Shown: positions 1 through 9,045 of the stretch, piece after piece
How positions within the stretch are numbered: position 1 is the stretch's first letter
Layout of the letters: each line of letters opens with the position of its first letter
NCBI GenBank assembly: GCA_963815325.1
Contig: CAWFGG010000010.1
Coordinates: 62,001-126,000, forward strand
Direction of reading: 5' to 3'
DNA length: 64,000 nucleotides
Source of the DNA: JABDII01 sp963815325
GTDB taxonomy: Bacteria > Gemmatimonadota > Gemmatimonadetes > Gemmatimonadales > GWC2-71-9
Notes under the pieces: model-generated
The model's database searches: none
Seen by the model: only the letters and a program-made list of their open reading frames with translations
Told to the model about the DNA's origin: nothing
Translations under genes and position numbers: made by a program

Positions 1-319
1 TGCCCTGACCGAAGGAGCGGTGAAGCCACACCCGGCCCACCTCGCGTTCGGCACACTGCCGGACCAGGTCGACCGCGACACTCGGATGGGTCGCGATGAC
101 CACACCATCGACTGACCCCCGCACGGACATGAGATCGGGGTGGCACCGATCGCCCTCGACCTCGGATGCCTTGGGGTTGATGGGGAACACGTCGTAGCCG
201 GACTGCTTCAGTTTTCGGTAGACCGCGTTGGCGGCCTGACCTCGATTCCGGGAAACGCCGGCGACCGCAATGCGGGTTCCGGCCAGAAACTGAGCGACCG
301 ACTCTGGGACCGGCGTCAT
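1..319 (-). CDS. CoA-binding domain protein (YccU type), 3' end outside window
   Basis: The gene starts at the ATG at 319 and leaves the window at base 1, so only about 106 residues are visible. They show the Rossmann-like CoA-binding fold of the CoA_binding_2 family: a glycine motif GVSRN at residues 21-25, a second strand ending VFPINPK at 44-50, then DGVVIATHP. Family members are usually 120-150 residues, so most of the protein is present. They bind CoA or a nucleotide in the cytoplasm, and the physiological role is not settled. The gene is followed closely downstream of the CPXCG zinc protein on the same strand, so the two may be co-transcribed. Confidence 0.85.
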   Translation of the reverse strand, partial: MTPVPESVAQFLAGTRIAVAGVSRNRGQAANAVYRKLKQSGYDVFPINPKASEVEGDRCHPDLMSVRGSVDGVVIATHPSVAVDLVRQCAEREVGRVWLHRSFGQG

Positions 320-343
320 GGTCGGTTCCTCCGTGATATTCGG

Positions 344-601
344 CTAGTGAGTCTCCTCCACCCACACCTCGGCCGCTCCGTCGACGTCGTACGCCACCCG
401 CAGCCGCCACGGCCGGCAGCAGACCGGGCAATCCTCTACATACTGCTGCGTGGGACCGCCTCCCGGATCGATACCTACGGAGACGGTCTCGCCGCAGTAG
501 GGGCACTCGACCTCGGCCTCGGTCTCGAGGTCCGCATCCTCGATCCCTTCGACCTCGTCGTCCCATTGGCCGGCCATCTCGTCCATGGGCTCGGAAAGCA
601 T
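344..601 (-). CDS. CPXCG-motif cysteine-rich zinc protein
   Basis: This 85-residue protein carries the pattern of the small CPXCG family: CPYCGE at residues 33-38 and CPVCC at 58-62, which together can bind one zinc ion. After the second pair comes the conserved PWRLRV stretch. I chose the start at 601 (MLSEPMDEM) because the family is about 60-85 residues long; the longer open frame upstream to 757 has no family resemblance and would overlap the divergent gene. The N-terminal 30 residues are strongly acidic. The function of the family is unknown. The 156 bp to the divergent acylase gene should hold promoters for both. Confidence 0.85.
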   Translation of the reverse strand: MLSEPMDEMAGQWDDEVEGIEDADLETEAEVECPYCGETVSVGIDPGGGPTQQYVEDCPVCCRPWRLRVAYDVDGAAEVWVEETH

Positions 602-756
602 CGTCGCCTCTCTGGTTGCGTACGACCCCAGTGTTGGATGGGACCGCCGAATAATGAGGGTATCCCCAAAGATGCGCCATGTTTGCCTCGTCGAGCGTGA
701 AGCGACAGATTCCCTTTCGGATCCGCCTGTCGCCGGTCCCCGCGCACGGAGCCTCA

Positions 757-2892
757 ATGCGAATCGTCTCTCTGGTGGTTCTCGGTCTCTTCATCCTTTG
801 TGACTCAGCGGTCACGGCCCAGGACGCTCGCCCGTACAGTGCACGAGTTGAAATCCGGCGCACCACGTTCGGCGTCCCGCATATCCTGGCGGAAGACCTC
901 GCGGCGCTCGGTTTCGGGATGGCCTGGGTCCAGCTCGAGGACTACGGGGCGCGGGTGGCGGTCAATCTGCTTCGCGGGCGCGGCGAGCTGGCACGCTACT
1001 TCGGCCGGGACTCGCTCGAGTCCGACTTCGCGTTCCGCGAGAGCCATGCGAGAGCAGTCGAGACCTTTCAGTTGCTGGAGCCGGCCACGCGCGAGCTGTG
1101 TCAGGGATTCGCCGCCGGTGCAAACCGCTATGTCGAGACCCACCCCGATGAATTCCCGGCGTGGATGCCTCACGACTTCACGCCGCACGATGTCGCGGCA
1201 CTCTGGGTGGATGAGACCATGGCGCCGGCCGCCGCTCGATTCCTGCGGGCGCGCCGTGCTCGGCTCCGCGCCGCGGACTCGCTGCGCGCGCTTGGAGCAG
1301 GATCCAACGCCTGGGCCTTCGCCCCCAGCCGGACCACCTCTGGCCGTTCGATCCTGCTCCGGAACCCGCATCTCAACTGGGACGCCGGATATTACGAGGC
1401 CCAGATCACCGTCCCCGGCGTGATCAACTTCTACGGCGACTTCCGGATCGGGTACCCGCTCTATTTCGACGGGGGGTTCAACGAGCACCTCGGTTGGGCG
1501 ACGACCAACAACAATCCCGATCTCGAGGAGGTCTATGCCCTCGATGTCGATCCCGACCGGGCCGACCACTACCTGTTCGATGGCGGGTCGGTGCCGCTCG
1601 AGCACGAGTTGATCACCGTCGAGTGGAAGAATGGGGACGGACTGTCGAGCGAGTCCCGAGAGGTGTGGCGCTCGCCTCTGGGTCCCGTCATCGCGCGCGG
1701 GCAGGGCAAGGTTTATGTCCTGCGCTCGCCGGCCTGGGGTGAGTATCGAAAGACCGAGCAGTTCCTTCGCATGATGCGGGCCCGGAACCTCGAGGAGTGG
1801 AAGGCGGCGGTCCGGATGCGCGCCCACACCGAGTCGAACCTGACCTTCGCCGACCGCGACGGGAACATCTTCTACGTCTGGAATGCGACGCTACCGCGGC
1901 GGCCGCTTCCATCGGGAAACGACACGGCAGCCGTTCCTGTGCGCACGACGAGCCAGATCTGGACTCGTATCGTTCCGTTCGACTCGTTGCCGCAGGTGCT
2001 GAATCCGCGGAGCGGCTACATCCAGAACGCCAATGATCCCTTTCACTTTACCAACCTCGAGGCGCCGCTCGACTCGACCCGGTTCCCTCCGCCCGACTTT
2101 CCCGGCCCCGACCTCGGCCTTCGAAGCCAGTTGAGCCTGATGCTGGTCTCCCAACAGCGGAAGGTGAGCCTCGAAGACGTCGTGCGGCTCAAGCATTCGT
2201 ATCGCATGCTGGCCGCGGAACGATACAAGGGGGACCTCCTGGCCGCGGTGCGAGCGTCGAAACCGACTGCCGAGGTGGGTGAGGCAGCTGCACTGCTCGA
2301 GCGCTGGGACAACACGGTCTCACCAGAGTCACGCGGCTCGACCCTGTTCGAGACGTGGGTGTACCGATACATGACTCCGGATTCCGGCGATACCCGCCCG
2401 CGCCGGGAACGCGAGCGTGAGTTGATTACCACGCCGTGGAGCGCCGCCAAGCCACTCCAAACACCGGCCGGGCTGACCCAGCCGGAGCGGGCGGCCCGGA
2501 GCTTTGCGTGGGCGGTGGAGGAGACCACGCGGCGATACGGGAGCTACGACGTCGCTTGGGGCGAGGTGCACCGGGTCCGCCTAGGCGACCTCGATCTGCC
2601 GGTGGGTGGGTGCTCCGGGAGCCTGGGGTGTTTCCGGGTGCTCTGGTTCGAGGACGCTCCGGACGGGAAGCAGCAAGTGGCCGGCGGTGACGGCTGGGTG
2701 CTGGCGGTCGAGTTCGGCCGCGACGGCCCGCGCGCTTACTCTATCCTGGCGTACGGCGAGAGCTCGAACCCCGACTCGCCGCATCACACCGATCAGGCGG
2801 AGATGTACACGCGGGGTCAGCTGAAGCGGGTTGCGTTTACCGAAGCGGAGATCGCGGCCCAGTTGGTTCGGTCCTACCGTCCCGGGCAGTGA
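757..2892 (+). CDS. Penicillin acylase family N-terminal-nucleophile hydrolase
   Basis: This is a secreted amide hydrolase of the penicillin/aculeacin/acyl-homoserine-lactone acylase family, made as one chain and self-cleaved into two. From the ATG at 757 the protein has 711 residues. It begins with a signal peptide (about residues 1-21, ending SAVTAQ). The N-terminal chain contains FGVPHILAEDLAALGFGMAW, typical of the family. The self-cleavage site is the GSNAWA motif with Ser183 as new N-terminus and nucleophile, followed by the family's GRSILLRNPHL motif. The upstream start at 679 would add 26 unlikely residues before the signal peptide. The substrate cannot be read from sequence; acyl-amides such as peptides, bile amides or quorum signals are all possible. 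Confidence 0.93.
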   Translation: MRIVSLVVLGLFILCDSAVTAQDARPYSARVEIRRTTFGVPHILAEDLAALGFGMAWVQLEDYGARVAVNLLRGRGELARYFGRDSLESDFAFRESHARAVETFQLLEPATRELCQGFAAGANRYVETHPDEFPAWMPHDFTPHDVAALWVDETMAPAAARFLRARRARLRAADSLRALGAGSNAWAFAPSRTTSGRSILLRNPHLNWDAGYYEAQITVPGVINFYGDFRIGYPLYFDGGFNEHLGWATTNNNPDLEEVYALDVDPDRADHYLFDGGSVPLEHELITVEWKNGDGLSSESREVWRSPLGPVIARGQGKVYVLRSPAWGEYRKTEQFLRMMRARNLEEWKAAVRMRAHTESNLTFADRDGNIFYVWNATLPRRPLPSGNDTAAVPVRTTSQIWTRIVPFDSLPQVLNPRSGYIQNANDPFHFTNLEAPLDSTRFPPPDFPGPDLGLRSQLSLMLVSQQRKVSLEDVVRLKHSYRMLAAERYKGDLLAAVRASKPTAEVGEAAALLERWDNTVSPESRGSTLFETWVYRYMTPDSGDTRPRRERERELITTPWSAAKPLQTPAGLTQPERAARSFAWAVEETTRRYGSYDVAWGEVHRVRLGDLDLPVGGCSGSLGCFRVLWFEDAPDGKQQVAGGDGWVLAVEFGRDGPRAYSILAYGESSNPDSPHHTDQAEMYTRGQLKRVAFTEAEIAAQLVRSYRPGQ

Positions 2893-3128
2893 GCCCGCGG
2901 CCGAATCGACGGCCGAACGAACGGTAAGTCGGTCTCGGAGAATTCTCGCGACGTATTCAGTCCGTCGAGCAACAGAGAGTAGCCGTCCGTATCCAGCGTG
3001 TGTCCGGCAGTCTGGACACGGAGTCGGATTGACCCGGTGACCGGCTCTTGCGGTGCGCCAGGGCCATCAGAGCATGCCCAGAATCCGAGCAACGCGAGAA
3101 ACGCAACATTCCGGATAACGATGGGCAT
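2874..3128 (-). CDS. Short lipoprotein, probably truncated
   Basis: The frame starts MPIVIRNVAFLALLGFWAC, a signal peptide with a lipobox-like site at Cys19, followed by GSIRLRVQTAGHTLDTDGY. That N-terminal pattern (a short beta strand, then D-x-DGY) opens many much longer exported proteins in this phylum, as far as I recall. Here the resemblance ends after about 55 residues and the frame closes within the last 19 bases of the convergent acylase gene. The tail SREFSETDLPFVRPS is not recognisable. I read it as a lipoprotein that lost its body, or a short unrelated lipoprotein. It is convergent with the acylase gene and may share a transcript with the lipoprotein and TonB receptor upstream. Confidence 0.4.
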   Translation of the reverse strand: MPIVIRNVAFLALLGFWACSDGPGAPQEPVTGSIRLRVQTAGHTLDTDGYSLLLDGLNTSREFSETDLPFVRPSIRPRAHCPGR

Positions 3129-3157
3129 ACGCCTCCCTCTCTATCGACCGAACGCCA

Positions 3158-3700
3158 TCAGTCGCCGGTGGGGGGGCACCTCGCTCCCCTGCTGGCACCC
3201 CGACAGGCCGATGCCTCAAGATATCGAGATACCAGTTCACCTCTCTCGGTGAAGGAAGCCTGAATTCTAGATGAGATTCGGAATACCCACCGGCCGCGGC
3301 TCAATTCGGGCGAGGGGGCGGATGGATCAGAGTCGCTCTCGAACACTGCACCGTTGGGTGCGAGTCCGATTCCGTGTACCGTATCGGATCCGTCCACGAA
3401 GTAGAGTTCAGTCGTACCCTCGACGGATGCCGATCCGTCGTCGCCGGCCACGTCGACTTGGGTGGCGTAGAACCAGATCTCGACCTCGCTCCCCATTGAT
3501 ACTTCCGACCAGAACGACTCGATGGCCCCCCAGACGGACTCGTCGGTCTTTTGCAGGGTGTCCTTCCGCTCCGGCTCACCGAACCGCCCGATGACCTCCG
3601 CCCGAGTCATGCCGACCGTAAACTCGGCGTGATGCGGTGGGGAGTAGCAGGCCACGGCCCCGACCATCAACAGAGCGTACCTGAGACTCCACCGACTCAT
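3158..3700 (-). CDS. Lipoprotein with SmpA/OmlA-like (BamE-like) motif
   Basis: The protein begins MSRWSLRYALLMVGAVAC, a signal peptide with a possible lipidated cysteine. Directly after it comes FTVGMTRAEVIGRFGEP, matching the G-M-x3-E-V-x3-F-G-x-P signature of the SmpA/OmlA/BamE fold, a small lipoprotein domain found in outer-membrane assembly factors and in many unrelated exported proteins. The rest (residues 60-180) is not recognised. I chose the ATG at 3700 because a GAGG box lies 7 bases upstream; the ATG at 3706 would be too close to it. It lies 20 bp downstream of the TonB receptor gene on the same strand, so the two are probably one transcript. Confidence 0.75.
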   Translation of the reverse strand: MSRWSLRYALLMVGAVACYSPPHHAEFTVGMTRAEVIGRFGEPERKDTLQKTDESVWGAIESFWSEVSMGSEVEIWFYATQVDVAGDDGSASVEGTTELYFVDGSDTVHGIGLAPNGAVFESDSDPSAPSPELSRGRWVFRISSRIQASFTERGELVSRYLEASACRGASRGARCPPTGD

Positions 3701-3720
3701 GGTCATTCCTCGTTTCGCGC

Positions 3721-5874
3721 CTACCGGTCCCGCCACCCAACCTCCATTCCCACATACACGTTTCGCCCCGGTGAAGGTTCGAGCACCCGGCCGCCGAACC
3801 CATTGATGGTTACCGAGCCGACGTACGCGCGGTCGAACATGTTGTTGACCCCGATGAACGGGGCGAGGGCGATGTCGCCGACGGTGCGAGACAGGCTCGC
3901 GCGCAGGTTGGTGACGCCCACACCCCAGTCATCGACTTCGATGCTGTTGTCGTCATCGGCGAACAGCGACGAACTCAACGTATGATCAATATCGAGCGCG
4001 AGACCTTGGACGGGAGAGGCCCGGATGCCAAGCCGTAGGGAGTGCCGCGGAATGCCCGGGAGGCGGTTGCCGTCGAGCGTGTCGATAGTCGCCTGATCCA
4101 CCAGGCGATACTCCAGAAACTGATATGACGCGAAGGTGTAGGAGCCGAACAGCCTGAGACCCGGCAGGGCCACGGCGCCGATCCCGATCTCGATGCCTCG
4201 ATGCCGCGTCTTGCCGGCATTCTGGAAGAAGGTGCGGCCCAGCACTTCTCGGAACGGAACGATGGCGTCCCGGATGGTGCTCTGAAACACGGCCGCCTCG
4301 TAGGTGCAGCACGAGGCGATCCGGCCGCGTGCGCCAAGCTCCACGGTCACCGCGCGTTCCGGATCGAGGTCGGGGTTGAGCCCGCCGCTTCCATCGGGAC
4401 GATTGACCAGTTCAGTGGTCGTTGGTGTCTGGAATGAGCTGGAGATGTTGGCGTAGGGTGTGACCTTTGATTGCAGCGGCACACTTACCCCGGCGTGCCA
4501 GCTCCAGGCCGACATGCGCCGCCGGTCGCTCTGGTCCTCGCCGTCGGTCAAGTGCCGGTCGGCGACATCGAAGGTCACGTCGTCGTATCGGAGTCCGGTC
4601 GAGAAATGGAGCGCGGGTACCGGGTCCCAGCCGACTTGGACGAAGGGTCCGATCTCGGTCACCGTCTCGATCTCGTTCACGGTCACACTGTCGGTCGGCG
4701 CGCCCATGCCGTCGCCCAGGAAATTCACTCGATCGTCCTGCATGCGCTGGACATCGAGCCCGGCGGACACGGTGGCGAGGCCGATCCGGCGGCTGCCGTC
4801 CAGGCGGACACCGCCCGCCCAGCGGCCCAGGTCGATCACCACGTTGGTGGCCAGCGGATTGAACAGCGCGCGGTGGATGCCGTACAGGGTGGCGGCATAT
4901 TGGCCGGCGTCGTCGAAATGTCTCACCGTCAGGGCGAGTTGCTGTTGGCTCACATCTTTTCGCGCGTCACGCACGATGCTGTTCACGCCCGTGGAATCCC
5001 GATTGGCGGCGTACTCGGCCTGGGTCAGCGCGCCCGGGTTCTGGGCCTCGGGGCTGTCGCTTAGCGCAAGGGTGAGTCCGAAGGCGGTGCGGGCTGACGC
5101 GATCAACTCGAACGTGGCATTGGCCTTCCGGATGTCCGCTCGGCTGTGTTGGCGAGTACCGTCGGTGGTGAGCCGGGACAGTGACAGGGTGCCGCTCGCA
5201 GGCCCCGACCGGAACGTCGTCCTGGACTGCCACTTCCAGGTGTCGAACGCCCCGCCAACGAGTCGAAAGGCCTGGGAGACCGGAACGACTGGGGCAGGGC
5301 GCGAGGAGAACGCGATCACACCTCCGGCGGCGTTGCCGTAGCGCGACGAGGCCGAACCGCGGATCACTTCCACCCGGTCGATGGCGCCGAGCTCGAGGTT
5401 CGACAGCTGGCTCTGCCCGTCCGGCAGGGTCTGGGGTACGCCGTCCAGCACGATCTTGATGCCGCGAACGCCGAAACTGGCCCGGCTCCCGAAGCCGCGG
5501 ATCGAAATGCGCTCGTCGAGCGCGAAGTTGTAGCGATTGGCCACGGAGACGCCGGGTATCTCGGGTAAGGCCTCGTCCAGTGTGACGGTGAATTGGCCAC
5601 GGGACAGGGCATCGCGGCCTAGCCGCGCAACCGCCAGCGGAGCACGAGCAATACGCTCGGGCGCGCGGGTGACGGTGAGGTCGGGGAGGGAGACGGCCGA
5701 ATCGGCTCGCGCGGAATCGGGCGCTGTGGGCTCCTGGGCCGTGAGCGGCGGAGCGGCGAGGAACGCGGCAATCAGGAGCCAGAGCACGGCCAATCGGCTG
5801 AGGCTCTGTCCTTGAATACCGATCCGCCCAGCCATACCTTCCCCTGCCGTATGATGACGGCCTTTCGAGTTCAT
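3721..5874 (-). CDS. TonB-dependent outer-membrane receptor
   Basis: This 717-residue outer-membrane transporter has a signal peptide (hydrophobic core about residues 29-45, ending PPLTAQ), a plug domain (about 65-185) containing SIRGFGSRASFGVRGIKIVL and VEVIRGSASSRYG, and a beta-barrel that fills the rest. Barrel strands alternate aromatic and polar residues, and late motifs such as PYANISSSFQTPTTTEL are typical of siderophore or vitamin receptors. The ligand cannot be assigned; the plug resembles the FecA/FhuA group more than sugar-type SusC receptors. The ATG at 5874 is preceded by GGGGA at 8 bases; a second ATG at 5835 would give a more ordinary signal peptide. The gene begins an apparent operon with the SmpA-like lipoprotein. 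Confidence 0.93.
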   Translation of the reverse strand: MNSKGRHHTAGEGMAGRIGIQGQSLSRLAVLWLLIAAFLAAPPLTAQEPTAPDSARADSAVSLPDLTVTRAPERIARAPLAVARLGRDALSRGQFTVTLDEALPEIPGVSVANRYNFALDERISIRGFGSRASFGVRGIKIVLDGVPQTLPDGQSQLSNLELGAIDRVEVIRGSASSRYGNAAGGVIAFSSRPAPVVPVSQAFRLVGGAFDTWKWQSRTTFRSGPASGTLSLSRLTTDGTRQHSRADIRKANATFELIASARTAFGLTLALSDSPEAQNPGALTQAEYAANRDSTGVNSIVRDARKDVSQQQLALTVRHFDDAGQYAATLYGIHRALFNPLATNVVIDLGRWAGGVRLDGSRRIGLATVSAGLDVQRMQDDRVNFLGDGMGAPTDSVTVNEIETVTEIGPFVQVGWDPVPALHFSTGLRYDDVTFDVADRHLTDGEDQSDRRRMSAWSWHAGVSVPLQSKVTPYANISSSFQTPTTTELVNRPDGSGGLNPDLDPERAVTVELGARGRIASCCTYEAAVFQSTIRDAIVPFREVLGRTFFQNAGKTRHRGIEIGIGAVALPGLRLFGSYTFASYQFLEYRLVDQATIDTLDGNRLPGIPRHSLRLGIRASPVQGLALDIDHTLSSSLFADDDNSIEVDDWGVGVTNLRASLSRTVGDIALAPFIGVNNMFDRAYVGSVTINGFGGRVLEPSPGRNVYVGMEVGWRDR

Positions 5875-5920
5875 TCGCGATTTCCCCGCTCAGGATGCGA
5901 TTCTCTCATGCTCACCAAGT

Positions 5921-6316
5921 ATGCAGCACACGACCACAGCTGACGAGCCCGGCGTTGGAGAGGGCTGGATGCGTTTGGCGGCATCGGTGGCCGAACAGGT
6001 GCCGGTCGCCGAGGTGGACGGGCTGTGGGTGTTCCGGCCGATGATGCACGAGGGTCGGCAATGGGGCACGGCGGTCTTCACCCGGGTCGACGGCGACCGC
6101 CGTAGAATCTACACCGCACGCTACATGCACCAACTCAAGGGCAAGGAGCGCGGTATCTATTCGGCCGAGGTCACGGAGGTTGGCTCCGGTGTGGTCGAGA
6201 CCCTGGACGACATCCTTGCCCTAGCCGAGCACCGTCTCGAGGAGGAGCCGCCGGTGCGAATTCCGATCGAGCGCTGGTTCCCGCCCCAGGAACATGGCCC
6301 CGCCGACGCCGACTGA
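5921..6316 (+). CDS. Conserved-looking protein of unknown function
   Basis: The gene encodes 131 residues with no signal peptide or membrane segment, so it should be cytoplasmic. I do not recognise a family. The body (residues 15-115) is an even mix of short strands and helices; FRPMMHEGRQWGTAVF and ARYMHQLKGKERG look like the core of a small folded domain. The C-terminus is proline-rich and acidic. It is divergent from the TonB receptor with only 46 bp between the starts, and 81 bp upstream of ccdA on the same strand, so it could be co-transcribed with ccdA. Codon use is normal for the region, which supports a real gene. Confidence 0.7.
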   Translation: MQHTTTADEPGVGEGWMRLAASVAEQVPVAEVDGLWVFRPMMHEGRQWGTAVFTRVDGDRRRIYTARYMHQLKGKERGIYSAEVTEVGSGVVETLDDILALAEHRLEEEPPVRIPIERWFPPQEHGPADAD

Positions 6317-6397
6317 GCGCGCGACCCCGCGTGCGCGCGCCCTGGTTTCCGCGACCGTTCGCCTGTACGGATCACCTTTGGTGAAAGCGGCGGCGGC

Positions 6398-7126
6398 GTG
6401 AGCGAGCCCGGCAACCTCGGTATCCTGGTGGCGTTTGTCGCGGGGCTGTTGAGTTTCCTGTCGCCCTGCGTGCTGCCCCTGGTCCCGTCGTACCTCGGCT
6501 TCATCACGGGCCTCAGCCTGAACGAGATGACTTCCCGGCGGCGGGTCGCCTTGATCCACTCGCTGCTCTTCGTCAGCGGATTCTCGCTCGTCTTCATCCT
6601 GCTGGGCATGGGCGCCACGGCCCTGGGCCGCGCGCTCAATTACCACCAGGTCTGGCTGCAGCGGGTGGGCGGCGTGCTCATCATCCTGTTCGGGATCTAT
6701 CTCCTGGGCATCTTCCGCCTGGGCTTCCTCGAGCGCGAGAGTCGCCTCCACATCGAACAGAAGCCGCTGGGGTACTTCGGAACGCTGCTGGTGGGCATGG
6801 CCTTCGCCGCCGGGTGGACGCCCTGCATCGGTCCGATCCTCGGCGGAATCCTCACCCTGGCCGGGACCCAGGCCGACCTGAGCCGTGGCACTCTGCTCCT
6901 GGCCGTCTACTCGGCGGGGCTAGCCCTGCCGTTCTTGATCGCCGCCTGGGCGGTCGAGGCGTTTCTCGATTGGTTCCAACGATTCCGGAAGTACCTGCCG
7001 TGGGTGCAGCGCGCCAGCGGAGTCCTGCTGATTGTTGTGGGAGTGCTGCTCGTGTCGGGCGAGTTCACCCGGCTGGCAGGCTGGCTCCAAGGATTGACTC
7101 CGGAGTTCTTGCGGGAGCAGCTATAG
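6398..7126 (+). CDS. ccdA: Cytochrome c biogenesis protein CcdA (DsbD membrane-domain family)
   Basis: CcdA carries reducing electrons from cytoplasmic thioredoxin across the inner membrane to periplasmic thiol proteins, mainly for cytochrome c maturation. The 242-residue protein has six membrane segments and the two redox cysteines in their family motifs: LSPCVLPLVPSYLGF (Cys24) and GWTPCIGPILGG (Cys143). Length is normal for stand-alone CcdA. The start is the GTG at 6398. No thiol partner (CcsX/ResA type) is next to it; the gene ends beside a heptamer-repeat region shared with the convergent ABC exporter gene. Confidence 0.93.
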   Translation: MSEPGNLGILVAFVAGLLSFLSPCVLPLVPSYLGFITGLSLNEMTSRRRVALIHSLLFVSGFSLVFILLGMGATALGRALNYHQVWLQRVGGVLIILFGIYLLGIFRLGFLERESRLHIEQKPLGYFGTLLVGMAFAAGWTPCIGPILGGILTLAGTQADLSRGTLLLAVYSAGLALPFLIAAWAVEAFLDWFQRFRKYLPWVQRASGVLLIVVGVLLVSGEFTRLAGWLQGLTPEFLREQL

Positions 7127-7240
7127 GCAGGAGGTAGGACGGTAGGATTGTAGGTGGGTAGTGAGATGTGCCCCTACTTCCTACTTCCTTCGTTCCTACT
7201 TCCTACTTCCTACTTCCTACTTCCTACACTCCTACTTCCC
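7127..7240. repeat. Heptamer-repeat inverted tract between convergent genes
   Basis: The left part reads as loose TAGG-containing units on the + strand just after the ccdA stop. The right part has four exact tandem copies of CCTACTT (7195-7222) and further variants to 7240. Read from the minus strand these are AAGTAGG units, so each convergent gene runs into the same kind of repeat in its own sense. The two arms could pair into a long imperfect hairpin, which might act as a bidirectional terminator or RNA stabiliser. The ABC gene's stop codon (minus strand TAG at 7234-7232) lies inside the repeat. Confidence 0.8.
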
Positions 7241-8986
7241 TGCTTCTTCCAGCTCCTCCTCCAGCTGCTGCTTGCGGAGCAGGCTCCAGTAGCGCCCGCC
7301 GCGCGCAATCAGGTCTTCGTGCCTTCCTTGCTCGACGATCGAGCCGCTTTCCAGCACCAAGATCCAGTCCGCTTCGCGCACTGCGGCGAGCCGGTGTGAC
7401 ACGACAATGCTGGTCCGTTCTGCCAGGGCGCCGCGCAGGGCTGTCAGGATCTTGGCCTCGGTATGGGCATCGACGGCGCTCAGCGCATCGTCGAGGACGA
7501 AGACCGGCGGGTCGATCGCGAGGGCACGGGCGATGGCGGTGCGCTGTTTCTGCCCGCCGGACAGGTTGACGCCCCGCTCGCCGAGCATCGTGTCGAGCCC
7601 GTCGCGCAGGCCCGCGATCGTTTCACCGAGTTGAGCCGTCTCGATCACGTCGGTCAGGCGGCTCGCATCGTCGGTGCCCATGAGGATGTTCTCGCGAAGC
7701 GTCTGGCTGAAGAGAAACGTTTCCTGGGGCACGAACCCGATAGCGCTATGCAGGTCCTCGAGCGCGAGATCGCGGGTTGCGACGTCGTCCAGCAGGATCC
7801 TTCCCTTGTCGGGATCGTAGGTGCGCACCAGCAGGTCGACCAGCGTCGATTTGCCCGCGCCGGTCTGGCCGACGATGGCGAGCGAGCGGCCAGCCGGCAC
7901 GTGGAACGAGATATCCCGCAGCACCCAGCCGCGTTCGTGGGCGTTGGGATAGCGAAACCACACCCCGTCGAAGGTGATGGCGCGCCCGCCGCGTGCAATG
8001 GCAAGCGGCACCGGGTGGGGCGGGGAGACGATCACCGGTTGCTGCTGGAAGAGGACGTTGATGCGGCCCATGGACGCGGCACCGCGCTGCACCAGGTTCA
8101 CTACCCAGCCGAGCGCAATGAGCGGCCAGATGAGCATGGCGAGGTATACGTCGAAGGCGATGAAGGACGCCACCGTCACGCTGCCGCCGATGACCAGCCC
8201 CCCGCCAACCGCCAGCACCACCACGGCGCTCACTCCTCCGAGGAAGGTGAATAGCGGTCGGAACGCCCCCTGGACCGATGCCAAGGCCATGTTGTGCCCC
8301 ACGTACTCCTCATTCAGCCGCCCCAAGTGCGCGATCTCGGCCGCCTCCTGCCGATAGGCCCGAACGACCCGCACCCCGGTCAAATTCTCGCGGATATGGT
8401 CGGTGAGGGTAGCGAACTGGGACTGGACCTTCATGCTGCGGTCGTGAATCAGCCGGCCGAGCACGATCATTGCGGCGGGCAGGACGGCCAGGGGGAGGAT
8501 GGCCAGCAGGGTGAGGTGGGGGCTGATCGCGATCATGCGCGGCCCGATGAGCGCACCCCGGGTGATGGTATCGACCAGGTACATCATGGCCGGGCCGATC
8601 ACCATGCGGACAGCGAGGAGATCATTGGTTGTGCGGGCCATCACATCGCCCGTGGCGAACCGGTCGCTAAACTCGCTGGATAGGCGCTGGAGATGTTCGA
8701 ACAGGGCATTGCGAATGCGGTATTCGACTTTCCGGCTGCCGCTATTGAGCAGCTCCCGCATGCCGTACCGGGCAACGCCTCCCAGGAGTGCGACAGCGAT
8801 CAGGAGCAGGCTCGCTCGGCGGACCTCGGCGAACGGATTGCCCTGTTCCAGCGCATCGATTCCCAATTCTAGGTATTTTGGACCTAGTGTGAGGAAGTAG
8901 TTGGAGACCAGGACGAGCGCGAGCCCCCCGGCGAAGGTCCACCGGTAGGGACGGAGGTAGGGAAGGACAGTTCGTAATTCGCGCAT
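7232..8986 (-). CDS. ABC exporter, fused membrane and ATPase domains (MsbA/LmrA type)
   Basis: This 584-residue half-transporter works as a dimer to export lipids, drugs or peptides across the inner membrane. Residues 15-300 form the six-helix ABC membrane domain. Residues 335-575 form the ATPase, with Walker A GQTGAGKST (373-381), Q-loop FVPQETF (418-424), signature LSGGQKQR (475-482), Walker B VFVLDD (495-500; the next acidic residue expected after it is Ala501 rather than Glu) and the H-loop histidine at 531. The missing catalytic Glu after Walker B (sequence DDALSAVD) occurs in some exporters that work as heterodimers, but no second subunit is adjacent. The C-terminus EEAGK and stop are built from repeat sequence. 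Confidence 0.93.
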   Translation of the reverse strand: MRELRTVLPYLRPYRWTFAGGLALVLVSNYFLTLGPKYLELGIDALEQGNPFAEVRRASLLLIAVALLGGVARYGMRELLNSGSRKVEYRIRNALFEHLQRLSSEFSDRFATGDVMARTTNDLLAVRMVIGPAMMYLVDTITRGALIGPRMIAISPHLTLLAILPLAVLPAAMIVLGRLIHDRSMKVQSQFATLTDHIRENLTGVRVVRAYRQEAAEIAHLGRLNEEYVGHNMALASVQGAFRPLFTFLGGVSAVVVLAVGGGLVIGGSVTVASFIAFDVYLAMLIWPLIALGWVVNLVQRGAASMGRINVLFQQQPVIVSPPHPVPLAIARGGRAITFDGVWFRYPNAHERGWVLRDISFHVPAGRSLAIVGQTGAGKSTLVDLLVRTYDPDKGRILLDDVATRDLALEDLHSAIGFVPQETFLFSQTLRENILMGTDDASRLTDVIETAQLGETIAGLRDGLDTMLGERGVNLSGGQKQRTAIARALAIDPPVFVLDDALSAVDAHTEAKILTALRGALAERTSIVVSHRLAAVREADWILVLESGSIVEQGRHEDLIARGGRYWSLLRKQQLEEELEEAGK

Positions 8987-9045
8987 GGCACTGGATATGT
9001 GGGCTTTAGGCCCAGTGATTATACACGCACCTGATGGAGGAAGGC

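Noticed and set aside
757..2892. Assignment as a specific penicillin G acylase or quorum-quenching lactonase
   Set aside because: The family fold and nucleophile are clear, but substrate-pocket residues cannot be judged without alignment to characterised members.
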